From Microbacterium sp. BK668 (GTDB lineage Bacteria; Actinomycetota; Actinomycetes; Actinomycetales; Microbacteriaceae): DNA of 64,000 nucleotides. Positions 28,544 through 38,068 of this stretch are shown here, piece by piece (the stretch's first letter is position 1; every line of letters starts with the position of its first letter). The stretch covers positions 2,294,001-2,358,000 of the forward strand of contig NZ_SNWG01000001.1 in NCBI RefSeq assembly GCF_004362195.1. The letters run 5' to 3'. The position numbers and the translations under genes are program-made. The notes below the pieces were generated by a model. That model did no database searches, was not told the DNA's origin, and saw nothing but the letters and a program-made list of their open reading frames with translations.

Positions 28544-31500
28544 TCACCGCCGCCCGCGGCTTCGGCGACGGGATCCCACCAGCACGGTCCCCCCGGCGAG
28601 AAGGCCGAGAGCAAGGGTGAAGGCAACCCACGGTGCCGCGGCCAGCCCCGTGACGGGAAGCCCACCCGCGGGGACCGGCGGAGCCGCCGGCGGCGTCGGA
28701 GGCATCGGCGGCGCCTGGAGTCTGACGCTCGACTCGCCGGAGTCGACCGTCTGCCCTTCCACGCCGCCGTATGCCGAGGCCGTGGCGGTATCGCCGATCC
28801 GACCCCGTTGATACGCTGCGGGCGACACGATCATGCCAGCGTGGCAGGTCATCGATGATCCGGGCGCCAGCGTGGTGCCGGGGCACTGCACCGGCGATGA
28901 CAGCACGTCCTCGGGGAACTCCTGCGCATCCTGGACCGACACCTCTGTCAGCGTGAGCGTCCCGGTGTTGGTGACGGTGAAGTCGAAGACGACCACCTGT
29001 CCGGCGCCGGTGAGGCTGCTGGCGTTCGCCGTCTTGACGATGCTGAGCGAGCGCGTCTGAGCGCTCACCGGGATAGTCAGCTCGTCGGCCTCCGACTGCA
29101 CGGGTGCCGCGCCCGGCGGCGTGCCGAACGCGATAGCCCTGTCACTGACCCGGCCCTCGTCGAGATCGGCCTGTGTCACGGTGTAGGCCGCGGTGCAGGT
29201 CGTCGACGCCCCGGGGAGGAGCGTGGTCTCGGGGCACACAGGGGCGGAGTCGAGGTCGCCCGCCGGCGCCGCCTGGACGTCGACGACCTCGATGCCGGTG
29301 AGGGAGAGGGTTCCCGTGTTCGTGACCTGCAAGGAGTACGACACTACCTGGCCCAGCCGCGTGATCTCCTCGGTGTCCGCGGATTTAGCGAGCGAAAGGG
29401 ATGCCGTCTGCTGCGTCACCGGGACGGACAGCCCGTCCGTCGACTCCACCGGAACCGCACCGTTCGGCGGCGAGCCGTACGCGGTCGCGGTGTCGTCGAC
29501 TCGGCCGTTGTCGATGTCGGCCTGGGTCACGGTGTACTTCGCCATGCAGGTCGTGGATTCGTCGGGCGCCAGCACAACGGCCTCGCAGACCGGCACTGCG
29601 TCGAGCGAGCCCGCCGGAGGCGCCTGAACGTCGTCGACTGCGACATCCGTCAGCGTCAGGTCGCCGGTGTTCGTGACAGCGAACGAATACGTCACGACCT
29701 GTCCGAGGGTGGTGATCTCGTCCGTGTCGGCGGACTTGTCGAGTGAGATCGACGGCACCTGCCCGGTGACGACGATCGACAGCGTGTCGGATGCCGACGC
29801 GACCGGTCCGCCGTCGTCCGGCGGCGTGCCCTGCGCGACCGCGGTGTCGTCGACGCGGCCGTGGTCGATGTCCGCCTGCGTGACCACGTAGGTCGCGGTG
29901 CATGTCGTCGAATCGCCGGGGCTGAGCACGGCGACGGGGCACGTGACGGGCTCGCTGAGCGGTCCCGCGGGCGGGGTCTGGTCGTCGGTGACACCCACGT
30001 CGCGCAGTGTGACCTGGCCCGAATTCGCGACGAGGAACGAGTACGTGACGAGCTGCCCCACGTGGTCGATCTCCTGCACGTCCGCACTCTTCTCAAGGGT
30101 GATCGCGCGCGTCACGACGATCGGAACAACGGCCGTCCGCGGCGGGGAGACGACGGGACCGGTGGGCGCATCCGCGCGTGCGGTAGCGGTGTCGGCGACT
30201 GTGCCGGCGTCCAGATCCGCTTGGGTGACGGTGTACGTCCCCGCGCAGTCGACGAACGAGCCCGGCGCCAGGGGGCCGGGCGGGCATGTCGGCCCACTGG
30301 TGAGGGGGCCCGCCGGAGCAGCCTGCTCATCGGCGACCGTGACGTTCTCAACCGCCACGTTGCCTGTGTTCGTGACCCGGAAGTTGTAGGTGATGACGTC
30401 GCCGATGGCGGTGATCGGGCCGATGGGCGATATCACCGACTTAGCCAGGTCGATGGAGGGGTTCTGCGCGACCGGGACGCTGACAGAGCGCTCCGGGGAG
30501 GCGATCTCGTCGCCCGCGGGGGAGTCGGCGTGTGCCGTGGCGGTGTCGTTGATGGTGCCGGCGTCCACATCGGCTTGAGTGACCGTGTACGTTGCCGTGC
30601 AGTCCACCGCGGCGCCCGGCAGAACCGCCCCGGCCGGACACGTCGGTCCGCTGGTCAGGGCGCCCGCCGGCGCGATCTGCTGATCGCTGACGGTCACGCC
30701 GCGCACCGAGACGTTGCCGGTGTTGGTGACGCGGAAGTTGTACGTGATCACCTCGCCGACCGTGGTCGCCGGTCCCGCGGGCGAGACGACCGACTTCAGG
30801 AGGTCGATCGAAGGCGCAGGCAGGCTCGGCAGACTCACCGAACTCGGTTCCGATTCGACGGTGCCGGTGGGGGAGTCGGCAACCGCGGTCGCGGTGTTGT
30901 CGGTGCGGCCGCGCTCCACGTCGGCCTGGGTGATGGTGTAGGTGGCAGTGCACGTGGTCTGAGCTCCCGGGGCGAGCGTCCCGACACCGGGCGGGCAGGT
31001 GACCGCGGAGAGGGAACCCGAGCCGGTGAAATCGCCCTCCGACACGGACGCGCCTGTCAGCGTGGTGTTGCCGGTGTTCGTCACGACGAACGAGTACGTC
31101 ACCTGCTGCCCGGCTGCGTAGTCGGCGGCGCCGGCGGGTTCGGCCGATTTCACCAGAGAGATGCGAGATGTCTGCGCGACGGGAACGCTGACCGAGCGCT
31201 CGTCGGAGATGACCCTGCCGGCGGGCGAATCCGCATTCGCGGCGGCCGTGTCGCCGATGGTGCCGGCGTCGAGGTCGGCCTGGGTGACGGCGTAGGTCGC
31301 GGTGCAGTCGGCGAACGCCCCTGGTGCCACGACTCCGGCCGGGCACGTCGGTCCGCTCGTGAGCTCGCCGGCGGGGGGCGCCTGCTGATCCGCGACGCCT
31401 ATGTCGTACACCGAGACGTTTCCGGTGTTGGTCACACGGAAGTTGTACGTGATCACGTCACCGACTTCTGTGACCGGGCCGGCGGGAGAGGTGACCGACT

Positions 31501-34500
31501 TCGTCAGGTCGATCGACGCCGCCTGGGCCACAAGGACGGTAGCCGAGCGATGGGGCGACTGCACAGTGCCATTCGACGGACTGACGCCGGCTGCGGTGGC
31601 GGTGTCTTCGATGGAGCCGTTGTCGAGGTCGGCTTGCGTGACCGTGTAGGTCGCGGTGCAGTCTACGAACGCCCCCGGCGCGAGGGTCGCGGCCGGGCAC
31701 GTGGGTCCAGTGGTCAGCGGACCCGCCGGAGGAGTCTGCTGGTCCGACACCGAAATGCCGTGGAGGGTCACGTTCCCGGTGTTGCTGACGCGGAATCTGT
31801 AGCTGACGACATCGCCGACCGCGGTGACCGGGCCGGCGGGCGCCGTGACGGACTTGACCAGGTCGACGGCGGGCGACTGGGCGACCGGCACGCTGGCCGT
31901 GCGCTGTCCGGACGTGACGGGGCCGGCGGGGGAATCGGCGCGGGCCGTGGCCGTGTCGTTGATCGCGCCGGCATCGAGGTCGGCTTGTGTCACCGTGTAC
32001 GTCCCGGTGCAGTTCATCGAAGCTCCGGGCGCAAGGGTTCCGGCCGGGCAGGTCGGTCCGCTGGTGAGCCCACCGGCCGGGGCGGCCTGCTGATCGGTCA
32101 CGGTGACGTTCTGGACCGACACATTGCCGGTGTTGGTTACGCGGAAACCGTAGGTGATCACGTCACCGATCGCCGTGACGGGGCCGGTCGGCGATGTGAC
32201 CGACTTGACCAGGTCGATGGACGGCGACTGAGCCACCGGGACACTGGCGGAGCGTTGCGGGGAGGTCGTCCTCACGTTCGTCGGGCTGAGGGCGGACGCG
32301 GTGGCCGTGTCGTTGACGCTTCCGGCGTCGAGGTCCGCCTGCCGAACGGTGTAGGTGGCAGTGCAGTCGACGAACGCTCCCGGTGCAACCGTTCCGGCGG
32401 GGCACGTCGGACCGCTGGTCAGCGGGCCGGCTGGGGCGATCTGCTGGTCCGTCACCGAGACGCCGTGAAGTGTCACGTTCCCGGTGTTGGTGACGCGGAA
32501 GTTGTACGCGATCACCTCGCCCACCGAGGAGACGGACCCGTTGAGGCTCGTCTTCACCAGATCCACGGCCGGCGCCGCCGGAGCAGACACCAGCGCTGTG
32601 GAGGGGCTCGAGGTGAGGGGCTCGCCGCCCGGGTTGGTGACGGCGTTCGCGACGGCTGTGTCGGAGATGGACCCGTTGTCCACATCCGCCTGAGTGACGG
32701 TGTACGTCGCGGTGAACCGCGCCGTCTGCCCGGCGGCCAGCAGCGGCAGGACGGTACCGGAGCACGCAGCGGCCGGCGAAGTGAGGGATGTGCACGTGAT
32801 CGGGCTGAGCGACGCCGCGAGAGAGGGCGCGATCTGTGTGTCGGCCACCGAGACGTTCGCCACACTGACCCTCCCCTGATTCGCGACGGTGAAGGTGTAG
32901 GTGACGGTGTCACCGGCCCGCGATACCGACGACGAGGAGGCCTGCTTGAGGATCGTGATGCCAGGGATCTGCGTATACGGGTTGTTGGTGACGACCGGGT
33001 TCGCCGGGGCGCTCGAACTGTAGAGCTCCGCCTGGTTGACGTAGATGTTGCCGAGTTGAGTTCCGTTGTTCGCCTGCATCGGGATCGTCGCTGTCACGGT
33101 GTCGCCGCTGTTCAGGAACCCGCTCGACGAGAAGAAGACGCCCGTGACCTGTGACCAGTCGGCGATCGCCGCCGCTGGTACCCAGATGCTGCTGCCCGTG
33201 CCGGGGTTCTCATTGGACGGGTCGCCCGGGTTCTGCTCGATCGACGTCGGGCTGGCGGTCGTGTAGTACCAGGTGCCGGCGGCCGCGCCCGTCGAGGTGC
33301 TGCCCGCAGCGTAGACCGGCTGTGCCAACGCTCCGGTGAGGACGTTGCTCCCCGCGAAGTTGGATGACCCCGTCAGCCGTTCCGAGCTGGCGCCGCTCGA
33401 CCCGTCGCTGTTGTACGGGAGCACGTCGATGATCTGCGGCGCTGCGAACGCCACGGGGCTGTTGTTGGTCCAGCGCAGCCCCCAACTGTACGTCTCTCCG
33501 GAGGAGATGACGGGCTTGCTCACAGACTTGCTGATGGCGAGGCGGCCGGCACCGCCGACCGCGATCGTCGAAGTGTTGCTGGCGACAGCCGCGGGAGCCT
33601 CGTTCGAGGTCACCCGCGCCGAGTTGCTGATCTGGATGCCGGGGTTGACGGTCGAGAGGATGTCGGTGCACATCGTCACGGCCGGGAGGTTCTGCGGCAG
33701 GGTTGCGTTCACGACGTAGGTCTCGGAGTACGTGAAGGTCACGGTGTTGGTCACGAGGTTGAGCGCGGCGGTCACTCCGGGCGGGAGACTCGCGTTCGTG
33801 CATGCCGCGTTGAAGACGGTGTTCGCCGGAACGACGTCAGTGATCGTGACGCCGCTGATCTGTCGCTGGGCGACCCCCTGGGTGACTCGCGGTGTGATCT
33901 GCCACTGCACCTGGCTGCCCGGCTGGTACGAGACGCCGGTGTTCACGCTTTTGACCAGTCCCAGCTGATATGCCAGGTACGAGACGGTCGCGGTCTGGGT
34001 GGTGACGGGCGCGGCGGTGTTCTGCGGTGTGTCCCAGGAGCCGACGTTCGGGATATTGGCCCCCTGCGGGATCGGCGCCCCGGCGTTCGGGCCCCCGTTG
34101 TACGAGGCGCGGACGGCGAAGTTGAGAGTCAGGTAGCCGAAGAATCCGGCGGGGATCTGCGGTGTCGGCATGAAGCCCGGGATGGGGGCGAGGCGCACAA
34201 CGTTCACGACGTCGCGCCAATTCGCACCGAACGCCGTCGCCGGCGTCGGTGTGAAGTCCGCATCGAGCGTGCGGCAGCCGAGTGCGCCCGCCTGCTGCTC
34301 CGCGTTGGAGTACTGGTAGACCGGCGCGGCGTATCCGTTGCCCACCGTGGGGGTGCCGACCTGGGAATTCACGGTGTTGGGTGCGACGCCGTACTCGATC
34401 CGGAAGCCGGTGGGCACCGCGATGGCGAGGGACCCGTTTCCGTTGTTGGTCGGTCGGGTCATGCCGGCGCTGTTCAGGCTCAGAGTCGAGACGTCGAAGT

Positions 34501-36931
34501 AGTCGCAGATCAGCGCGTCGTAGTCGGGGGACGGCCCGATGTTCCGGTAGCCGACGAAAGCCAGGATCGTCGCTCCAGCGTTCGTGTATCGCCCGTTGCC
34601 GCTGAACCCGGTGTCCGGCACCCCTCCTGTGCCGTAGCTGGGGTTGCCGTACGCATACGACTTGCTCCCCGTCACGTTCTTGGGAAGCACCTGCTTGTAG
34701 TACACCTTCGCGGTCTGACTGGAGTAGGACGGGTCGAGAGGCCCGCGGTCCCATGATCCGACGTTGGGGATGTACGCTCCGTTCGGGATGATCTGGCCGG
34801 CGTGCGGTCCGCCGTTGTACACGCTCTGGACATCGAAGTTCAGGTAGAACTGCACGGTCGTCCCCGCGGGCGCGGCCGGCGTCGTCGGGAATCCCGGGAT
34901 CGGCGCGATCCGCACGATGTTCACCCGCTGCCGCCAGTCCGGGCCGAACGCTGCAGGGTCGGTGTTCCATGTACCGGTATACCGGCTGCAGTTGCTGCCG
35001 ATCGTGTTCTGGTCCGTATTGCTGTAGGCGTAGACCGGATCCTGCGGGTACGTGGCGTTGGTCGCGGGCGGACCCACCTGCACATCGATCGTGTTCGGGG
35101 CGATCCCGTACTCCACCCGGAAGCCGGCGGGGAGGTTTCCCGTGACGACCGGGTTGGTCGCCGTCAACAGCATCGTGGACACGTCGAAGTAGTCGCACAT
35201 CGAAAAGTTCGGGTCGGGGATCGAGGCGGTGTTGACGTACTGCAGGTGCGCCTGCACGTTCGGCTCGCCGGGCCCGACGAAGTAGCCGTCGGTCGTCGAG
35301 GTGCCGTTGATCTCGTAGCGCTTGAAGGCCTGGATGGGCGACGGGAAGCTCTGCGCGACGGCGAAGCTCGACGAGACGCAGCGCTGCCCGCCCATCACGC
35401 CGTTGCCGTTGTTGAGCTGACCAGCCGCGTCGCGCTTGCCGTCGACGCCGTTCCCCAGGCAGTTCTGGAAGTTCACCGTACCTGTCGGCGGGGGATCCCC
35501 AGGCTGCCAGGCCGGGTTCGCGGCCCGGTTGACGTCGGCGGCCGGAACGAAGACGACGAGCTGTGTGGCGTAGTTGTTGGTACCGGTGTTGAAGCAGACG
35601 ATTCCGCCCAGATTCACGCACTGCTGGCCGCTGGGCGCGTAGTTCGTGAAGGTGAGGTTCCAGGGCGAGGCGGCGGAGGCAGTCTGGTTTATGGGACAGT
35701 TCTGAACAGGGGTGAGGTTCTGGTTGTACCAGACGCTGGGGCCCGTGCATCCAGTGACGACAGCGTTCGGGAACTGGGGGATGCCGGCATCGGGGATCGT
35801 CAGCGGGGTGGCCAGTGTGGCTGATCCGACGGCCGTCTGCGGGTACCCGCGGATCAGGTAGGTGATCTGATACCCGAGCTGCGGCTGACCGTTGACCGTG
35901 TACGTGCCTGCCCCAGCGTTCGAGACGACGGTCTTGTCGGTGTTGTAGTTCGGGGCACCGCTGATCGTGATGGGGGGATTCGTGGCGACGTTCGATGTGA
36001 CCGCTGTGCCGTCGCCCGCCCTCGCCACCATGGTGGTGACGAATGAGGAACCGTTCGGCGAGGCTGCGCTGGGCACGACGATGGGCTTGATCGCGATGAT
36101 CTGCGCGGAGTTCACCGCGCCGAGATTGCACACCAGCGTGAGGTTGCCGGTGATGCTCGAGGAAGGGGTGACACCCGTGGTCTGACAGCCCTGGGGGAAG
36201 GAGGGCATCGTCAGCACGGCGCCGCCCTGGGGTGTGAAGGTGAAGGTCGCGATCAGATTGTTGACCGTCTGGCCGGTGCCGAGGTTGGACACCGAGACGG
36301 CGAAAGCCTGCGAGACGCTGCTCAGTGTGCTCGTGACGCAGCCTCCCCTGTCGGTCTGCGCAACCAGTTCCCCCGACCCGTTCGCGCAGTTGTATCCCGG
36401 TTGAGCGAGCGGCTGAGCGTTCAGCGTCGCGATCGGCTGGAGGCCTGCATCCAGGTTCGTGACCTGGGCCGCACCCGCGATCGTCACCGTCTGCGACACG
36501 CCCTGGTAGGGGTCCGTGCTGGATGCCGGGGTTCCCGTCGAGACGAACCTGTTCGAGCCGCCGGTCAGGGCGTTCGGGAACTTGAGGAAGGACGGGGCCG
36601 TCACCAGCACGTTGTATGAGCCGTCGGCGACGTTGGCGAAGGTGTACCGGCCACTGGCGTCGGTGATCGTCGTCGCAACCACCGCGTTCGTTGCAGGAGT
36701 GACCAGCTGAACCGTGACGCCGGACTTGGGGATGGCCCCGGTCGCCGGCCGCGTCTGATCGAGGGCCGTATCGGCCCAAGCGATCCCCGTGATGGCGCTG
36801 CCCGGCCCTGCCACCGCCGGGACCGGCACGACGAGCGCGAGCAGGGCGACGAGGACCACGAACACGGCAACCCGAGAGCTCCGGACCCGGGGCGCGGTGC
36901 CGTGCCCCGCGTGGCGGGCGGGCCGCATCAT
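28544..36931 (-). CDS. Giant LPXTG-anchored surface protein with tandem DUF11/DUF7507-like repeats
   Basis: A 2,795-residue exported wall protein. After a basic N-terminus and hydrophobic signal segment (VAVFVVLVALLALVVPVPAVAG) comes a Cna-B/SdrD-B-like domain (about 45-115). A long Asn/Thr/Pro-rich region includes a module present twice (about 575-755 and 805-990, each with CDYFDVST, then IAPIPGF or LAPIPGF, then NVGSW). Two DUF11-like domains follow. From about 1320 to 2737 there are twelve tandem repeats. The C-terminus is a complete sortase signal: LPVTG (2758-2762), a hydrophobic span and SRRRSRGRR. The ATG at 36931 overlaps the stop of the upstream lipoprotein gene. It is probably an adhesin or stalk-like surface fibre. 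No sortase gene is in the window. Confidence 0.92.
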   Translation of the reverse strand: MMRPARHAGHGTAPRVRSSRVAVFVVLVALLALVVPVPAVAGPGSAITGIAWADTALDQTRPATGAIPKSGVTVQLVTPATNAVVATTITDASGRYTFANVADGSYNVLVTAPSFLKFPNALTGGSNRFVSTGTPASSTDPYQGVSQTVTIAGAAQVTNLDAGLQPIATLNAQPLAQPGYNCANGSGELVAQTDRGGCVTSTLSSVSQAFAVSVSNLGTGQTVNNLIATFTFTPQGGAVLTMPSFPQGCQTTGVTPSSSITGNLTLVCNLGAVNSAQIIAIKPIVVPSAASPNGSSFVTTMVARAGDGTAVTSNVATNPPITISGAPNYNTDKTVVSNAGAGTYTVNGQPQLGYQITYLIRGYPQTAVGSATLATPLTIPDAGIPQFPNAVVTGCTGPSVWYNQNLTPVQNCPINQTASAASPWNLTFTNYAPSGQQCVNLGGIVCFNTGTNNYATQLVVFVPAADVNRAANPAWQPGDPPPTGTVNFQNCLGNGVDGKRDAAGQLNNGNGVMGGQRCVSSSFAVAQSFPSPIQAFKRYEINGTSTTDGYFVGPGEPNVQAHLQYVNTASIPDPNFSMCDYFDVSTMLLTATNPVVTGNLPAGFRVEYGIAPNTIDVQVGPPATNATYPQDPVYAYSNTDQNTIGSNCSRYTGTWNTDPAAFGPDWRQRVNIVRIAPIPGFPTTPAAPAGTTVQFYLNFDVQSVYNGGPHAGQIIPNGAYIPNVGSWDRGPLDPSYSSQTAKVYYKQVLPKNVTGSKSYAYGNPSYGTGGVPDTGFSGNGRYTNAGATILAFVGYRNIGPSPDYDALICDYFDVSTLSLNSAGMTRPTNNGNGSLAIAVPTGFRIEYGVAPNTVNSQVGTPTVGNGYAAPVYQYSNAEQQAGALGCRTLDADFTPTPATAFGANWRDVVNVVRLAPIPGFMPTPQIPAGFFGYLTLNFAVRASYNGGPNAGAPIPQGANIPNVGSWDTPQNTAAPVTTQTATVSYLAYQLGLVKSVNTGVSYQPGSQVQWQITPRVTQGVAQRQISGVTITDVVPANTVFNAACTNASLPPGVTAALNLVTNTVTFTYSETYVVNATLPQNLPAVTMCTDILSTVNPGIQISNSARVTSNEAPAAVASNTSTIAVGGAGRLAISKSVSKPVISSGETYSWGLRWTNNSPVAFAAPQIIDVLPYNSDGSSGASSERLTGSSNFAGSNVLTGALAQPVYAAGSTSTGAAAGTWYYTTASPTSIEQNPGDPSNENPGTGSSIWVPAAAIADWSQVTGVFFSSSGFLNSGDTVTATIPMQANNGTQLGNIYVNQAELYSSSAPANPVVTNNPYTQIPGITILKQASSSSVSRAGDTVTYTFTVANQGRVSVANVSVADTQIAPSLAASLSPITCTSLTSPAAACSGTVLPLLAAGQTARFTATYTVTQADVDNGSISDTAVANAVTNPGGEPLTSSPSTALVSAPAAPAVDLVKTSLNGSVSSVGEVIAYNFRVTNTGNVTLHGVSVTDQQIAPAGPLTSGPTCPAGTVAPGAFVDCTATYTVRQADLDAGSVNDTATASALSPTNVRTTSPQRSASVPVAQSPSIDLVKSVTSPTGPVTAIGDVITYGFRVTNTGNVSVQNVTVTDQQAAPAGGLTSGPTCPAGTLAPGASMNCTGTYTVTQADLDAGAINDTATARADSPAGPVTSGQRTASVPVAQSPAVDLVKSVTAPAGPVTAVGDVVSYRFRVSNTGNVTLHGISVSDQQTPPAGPLTTGPTCPAATLAPGAFVDCTATYTVTQADLDNGSIEDTATAAGVSPSNGTVQSPHRSATVLVAQAASIDLTKSVTSPAGPVTEVGDVITYNFRVTNTGNVSVYDIGVADQQAPPAGELTSGPTCPAGVVAPGAFADCTATYAVTQADLDAGTIGDTAAANADSPAGRVISDERSVSVPVAQTSRISLVKSAEPAGAADYAAGQQVTYSFVVTNTGNTTLTGASVSEGDFTGSGSLSAVTCPPGVGTLAPGAQTTCTATYTITQADVERGRTDNTATAVADSPTGTVESEPSSVSLPSLPAPSIDLLKSVVSPAGPATTVGEVITYNFRVTNTGNVSVRGVTVSDQQIAPAGALTSGPTCPAGAVLPGAAVDCTATYTVTQADVDAGTINDTATAHADSPAGDEIASPERSVSVPVAQNPSIDLAKSVISPIGPITAIGDVITYNFRVTNTGNVAVENVTVADEQAAPAGPLTSGPTCPPGPLAPGSFVDCAGTYTVTQADLDAGTVADTATARADAPTGPVVSPPRTAVVPIVVTRAITLEKSADVQEIDHVGQLVTYSFLVANSGQVTLRDVGVTDDQTPPAGPLSEPVTCPVAVLSPGDSTTCTATYVVTQADIDHGRVDDTAVAQGTPPDDGGPVASASDTLSIVVTGQVPSISLDKSADTDEITTLGQVVTYSFAVTNTGDLTLTDVAVDDVQAPPAGSLDAVPVCEAVVLAPDESTTCMAKYTVTQADIDNGRVDDTATAYGSPPNGAVPVESTDGLSVPVTQQTASLSLAKSADTEEITRLGQVVSYSLQVTNTGTLSLTGIEVVDVQAAPAGDLDSAPVCPETTLLPGASTTCTAAYTVTQADLDEGRVSDRAIAFGTPPGAAPVQSEADELTIPVSAQTRSLSIVKTANASSLTGAGQVVVFDFTVTNTGTLTLTEVSVQDAQEFPEDVLSSPVQCPGTTLAPGSSMTCHAGMIVSPAAYQRGRIGDTATASAYGGVEGQTVDSGESSVRLQAPPMPPTPPAAPPVPAGGLPVTGLAAAPWVAFTLALGLLAGGTVLVGSRRRSRGRR
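28720..32965 (-). repeat. Twelve tandem ~350-bp coding repeats
   Basis: Each unit encodes about 113-118 residues with the pattern I-x-L-x-KS, then VGDVITYNFRVTNTGNV, then QxxPAGPL, TCP, LAPG, CTATYTVTQAD and DTATA. Units 2-5, 7 and 8 are closest to each other. Units 1, 6 and 9-12 are more diverged, and the last one before the anchor (HAGMIVSPAAYQRG) is the most degenerate. The boundaries are approximate. Confidence 0.9.
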
Positions 36932-37425
36932 CGCCCGACTCCGCGGAGCACGCAGCGCATCCCGGCGGCGGGCGTGAGGTCGGCGCGGATCTCCCACTCG
37001 ACGCTCTCGCCTGCGGGCAGGTCGACGGTCGTGTCACCCGTACCCAGCACCGTCGCCTGGTCCGTCGTGAAGAAGACGGTGATGGTGTAGGCGGTGTCTC
37101 CTCCGGCGGGGTTCTGAGCGGTGCCCGATGCCCTCCAGCCTTCGCCGGCCTGCTCGCAGGCGCTGATCTCGACGTTCCCCCGCAGTTCAGGGATGTTCGG
37201 CACGTCGGTGGGGACGTTCGCATCCGGCTGGATCCCTCCCGCCGGGGCCGGTGTCGCGGTGGCGGAGGGGGCTGCCGAGGACGAGGGAGCGGCGCATCCG
37301 GCGAACAGGACGGGCGCGAGCACGAGCGCGCCGAGGACCGGCACGACGCGCCGGCGGGAGACCGTTCGCAAGCGAACTGCGGATACCCCGGATGTCGCCG
37401 TCGCGCTTCGGATTCGTCCGAGCAC
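36928..37425 (-). CDS. Small lipoprotein coupled to the giant surface protein
   Basis: A 165-residue exported lipoprotein. A basic N-terminus and hydrophobic stretch end in the lipobox LFAGC. A Ser/Ala/Pro-rich linker follows, then a beta-rich domain (GWRASGTAQNPAGGDTAYTI, TTVDLPAGESVEWEI) resembling FxLYD-type immunoglobulin-like folds, with two cysteines (SACEQ and MRCVL). GTG at 37425 has an excellent GGGGGAGG ribosome site. Its stop overlaps the start of the giant gene (ATGA), so the two are co-translated and probably act together at the cell surface. Confidence 0.8.
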   Translation of the reverse strand: MLGRIRSATATSGVSAVRLRTVSRRRVVPVLGALVLAPVLFAGCAAPSSSAAPSATATPAPAGGIQPDANVPTDVPNIPELRGNVEISACEQAGEGWRASGTAQNPAGGDTAYTITVFFTTDQATVLGTGDTTVDLPAGESVEWEIRADLTPAAGMRCVLRGVGR

Positions 37426-37547
37426 GGACGCCTCCCCCTACTCGCTCCCCCAGAGCTGCAGGTGCCGCACCGTCATGAAGCCCGGTGGACCCGCTCACCG
37501 TAGCGGCGCGTCGAGTGAGCGGTCAAGTGCAAAGGGGGGGAGCGCGA

Positions 37548-37865
37548 TCACCTGCCGAGGACGTCAGAGTCCTCCTCCAGCTCGAGCGTCGCCAGAACGG
37601 CAAGCAGCAGGGCCCCCAACCCGATGATCGCAAGCCCAGCCATCAGCCAGTTCACACCGCCGGGTACCCAGGACAACCCCTGCGTCTGCACTCCGATGAT
37701 GCTCATCGCCAGCCCCACCAGAGCTGCGGCGACGACCACGAGCGTCGCCCGCCTGAACCACTTCCGCCTGCGCAGGTCCAGATGCAGTGACCGCTGTTCC
37801 AAGACCACGGTGATCAACACAAGGGGATACACCGCGGCTAACACAGCGCATGTGTCCTGCGACAT
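37548..37865 (-). CDS. Small membrane protein of unknown function
   Basis: A 105-residue protein with three hydrophobic segments: near the N-terminus, at ATLVVVAAALVGLAMSIIGV, and at WLMAGLAIIGLGALLLAVL. A basic loop (LDLRRRKWFRRA) lies between the first two and an acidic tail (LELEEDSDVLGR) at the end. I do not recognise a family. It lies 122 bases upstream of the lipoprotein gene on the same strand and may belong to that transcription unit. Confidence 0.65.
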   Translation of the reverse strand: MSQDTCAVLAAVYPLVLITVVLEQRSLHLDLRRRKWFRRATLVVVAAALVGLAMSIIGVQTQGLSWVPGGVNWLMAGLAIIGLGALLLAVLATLELEEDSDVLGR

Positions 37866-38068
37866 GGCGAAACTCTATCGTCGGACACCGCCCTCGCCGC
37901 TCGAACGCGGATTCAGCGGGCAGCACTCGGACGCGGACCGGGAGACTCCAAGACGAGGAAGCAGCCCTCGAGAGACGATTCCCTTTCGGGAGCGCCCCAT
38001 TGCCGCGTGGCACACCTGCGGCTACGGTGAGGGCGTCGACCCTCGCCACCCAGGTCCGGGGGTTTGTC

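Noticed and set aside
28720..32965. CRISPR-like array
   Set aside because: The ~350-bp periodicity, lack of short identical repeats with unique spacers, and the continuous reading frame show these are protein-domain repeats.
29861..33154. A 1,097-codon open frame on the plus strand opposite the repeat region
   Set aside because: It is a mirror of the strongly periodic codons in the tandem repeats; its product is Arg/Gly/Asp-rich without domains and has no ribosome site.
33837..37223. A 1,128-codon open frame on the minus strand overlapping the giant surface gene
   Set aside because: It lies in another frame of the same strand. The overlapped frames have a signal peptide, lipobox and recognisable domains, while this one is a low-complexity Arg/Gln/His-rich shadow.
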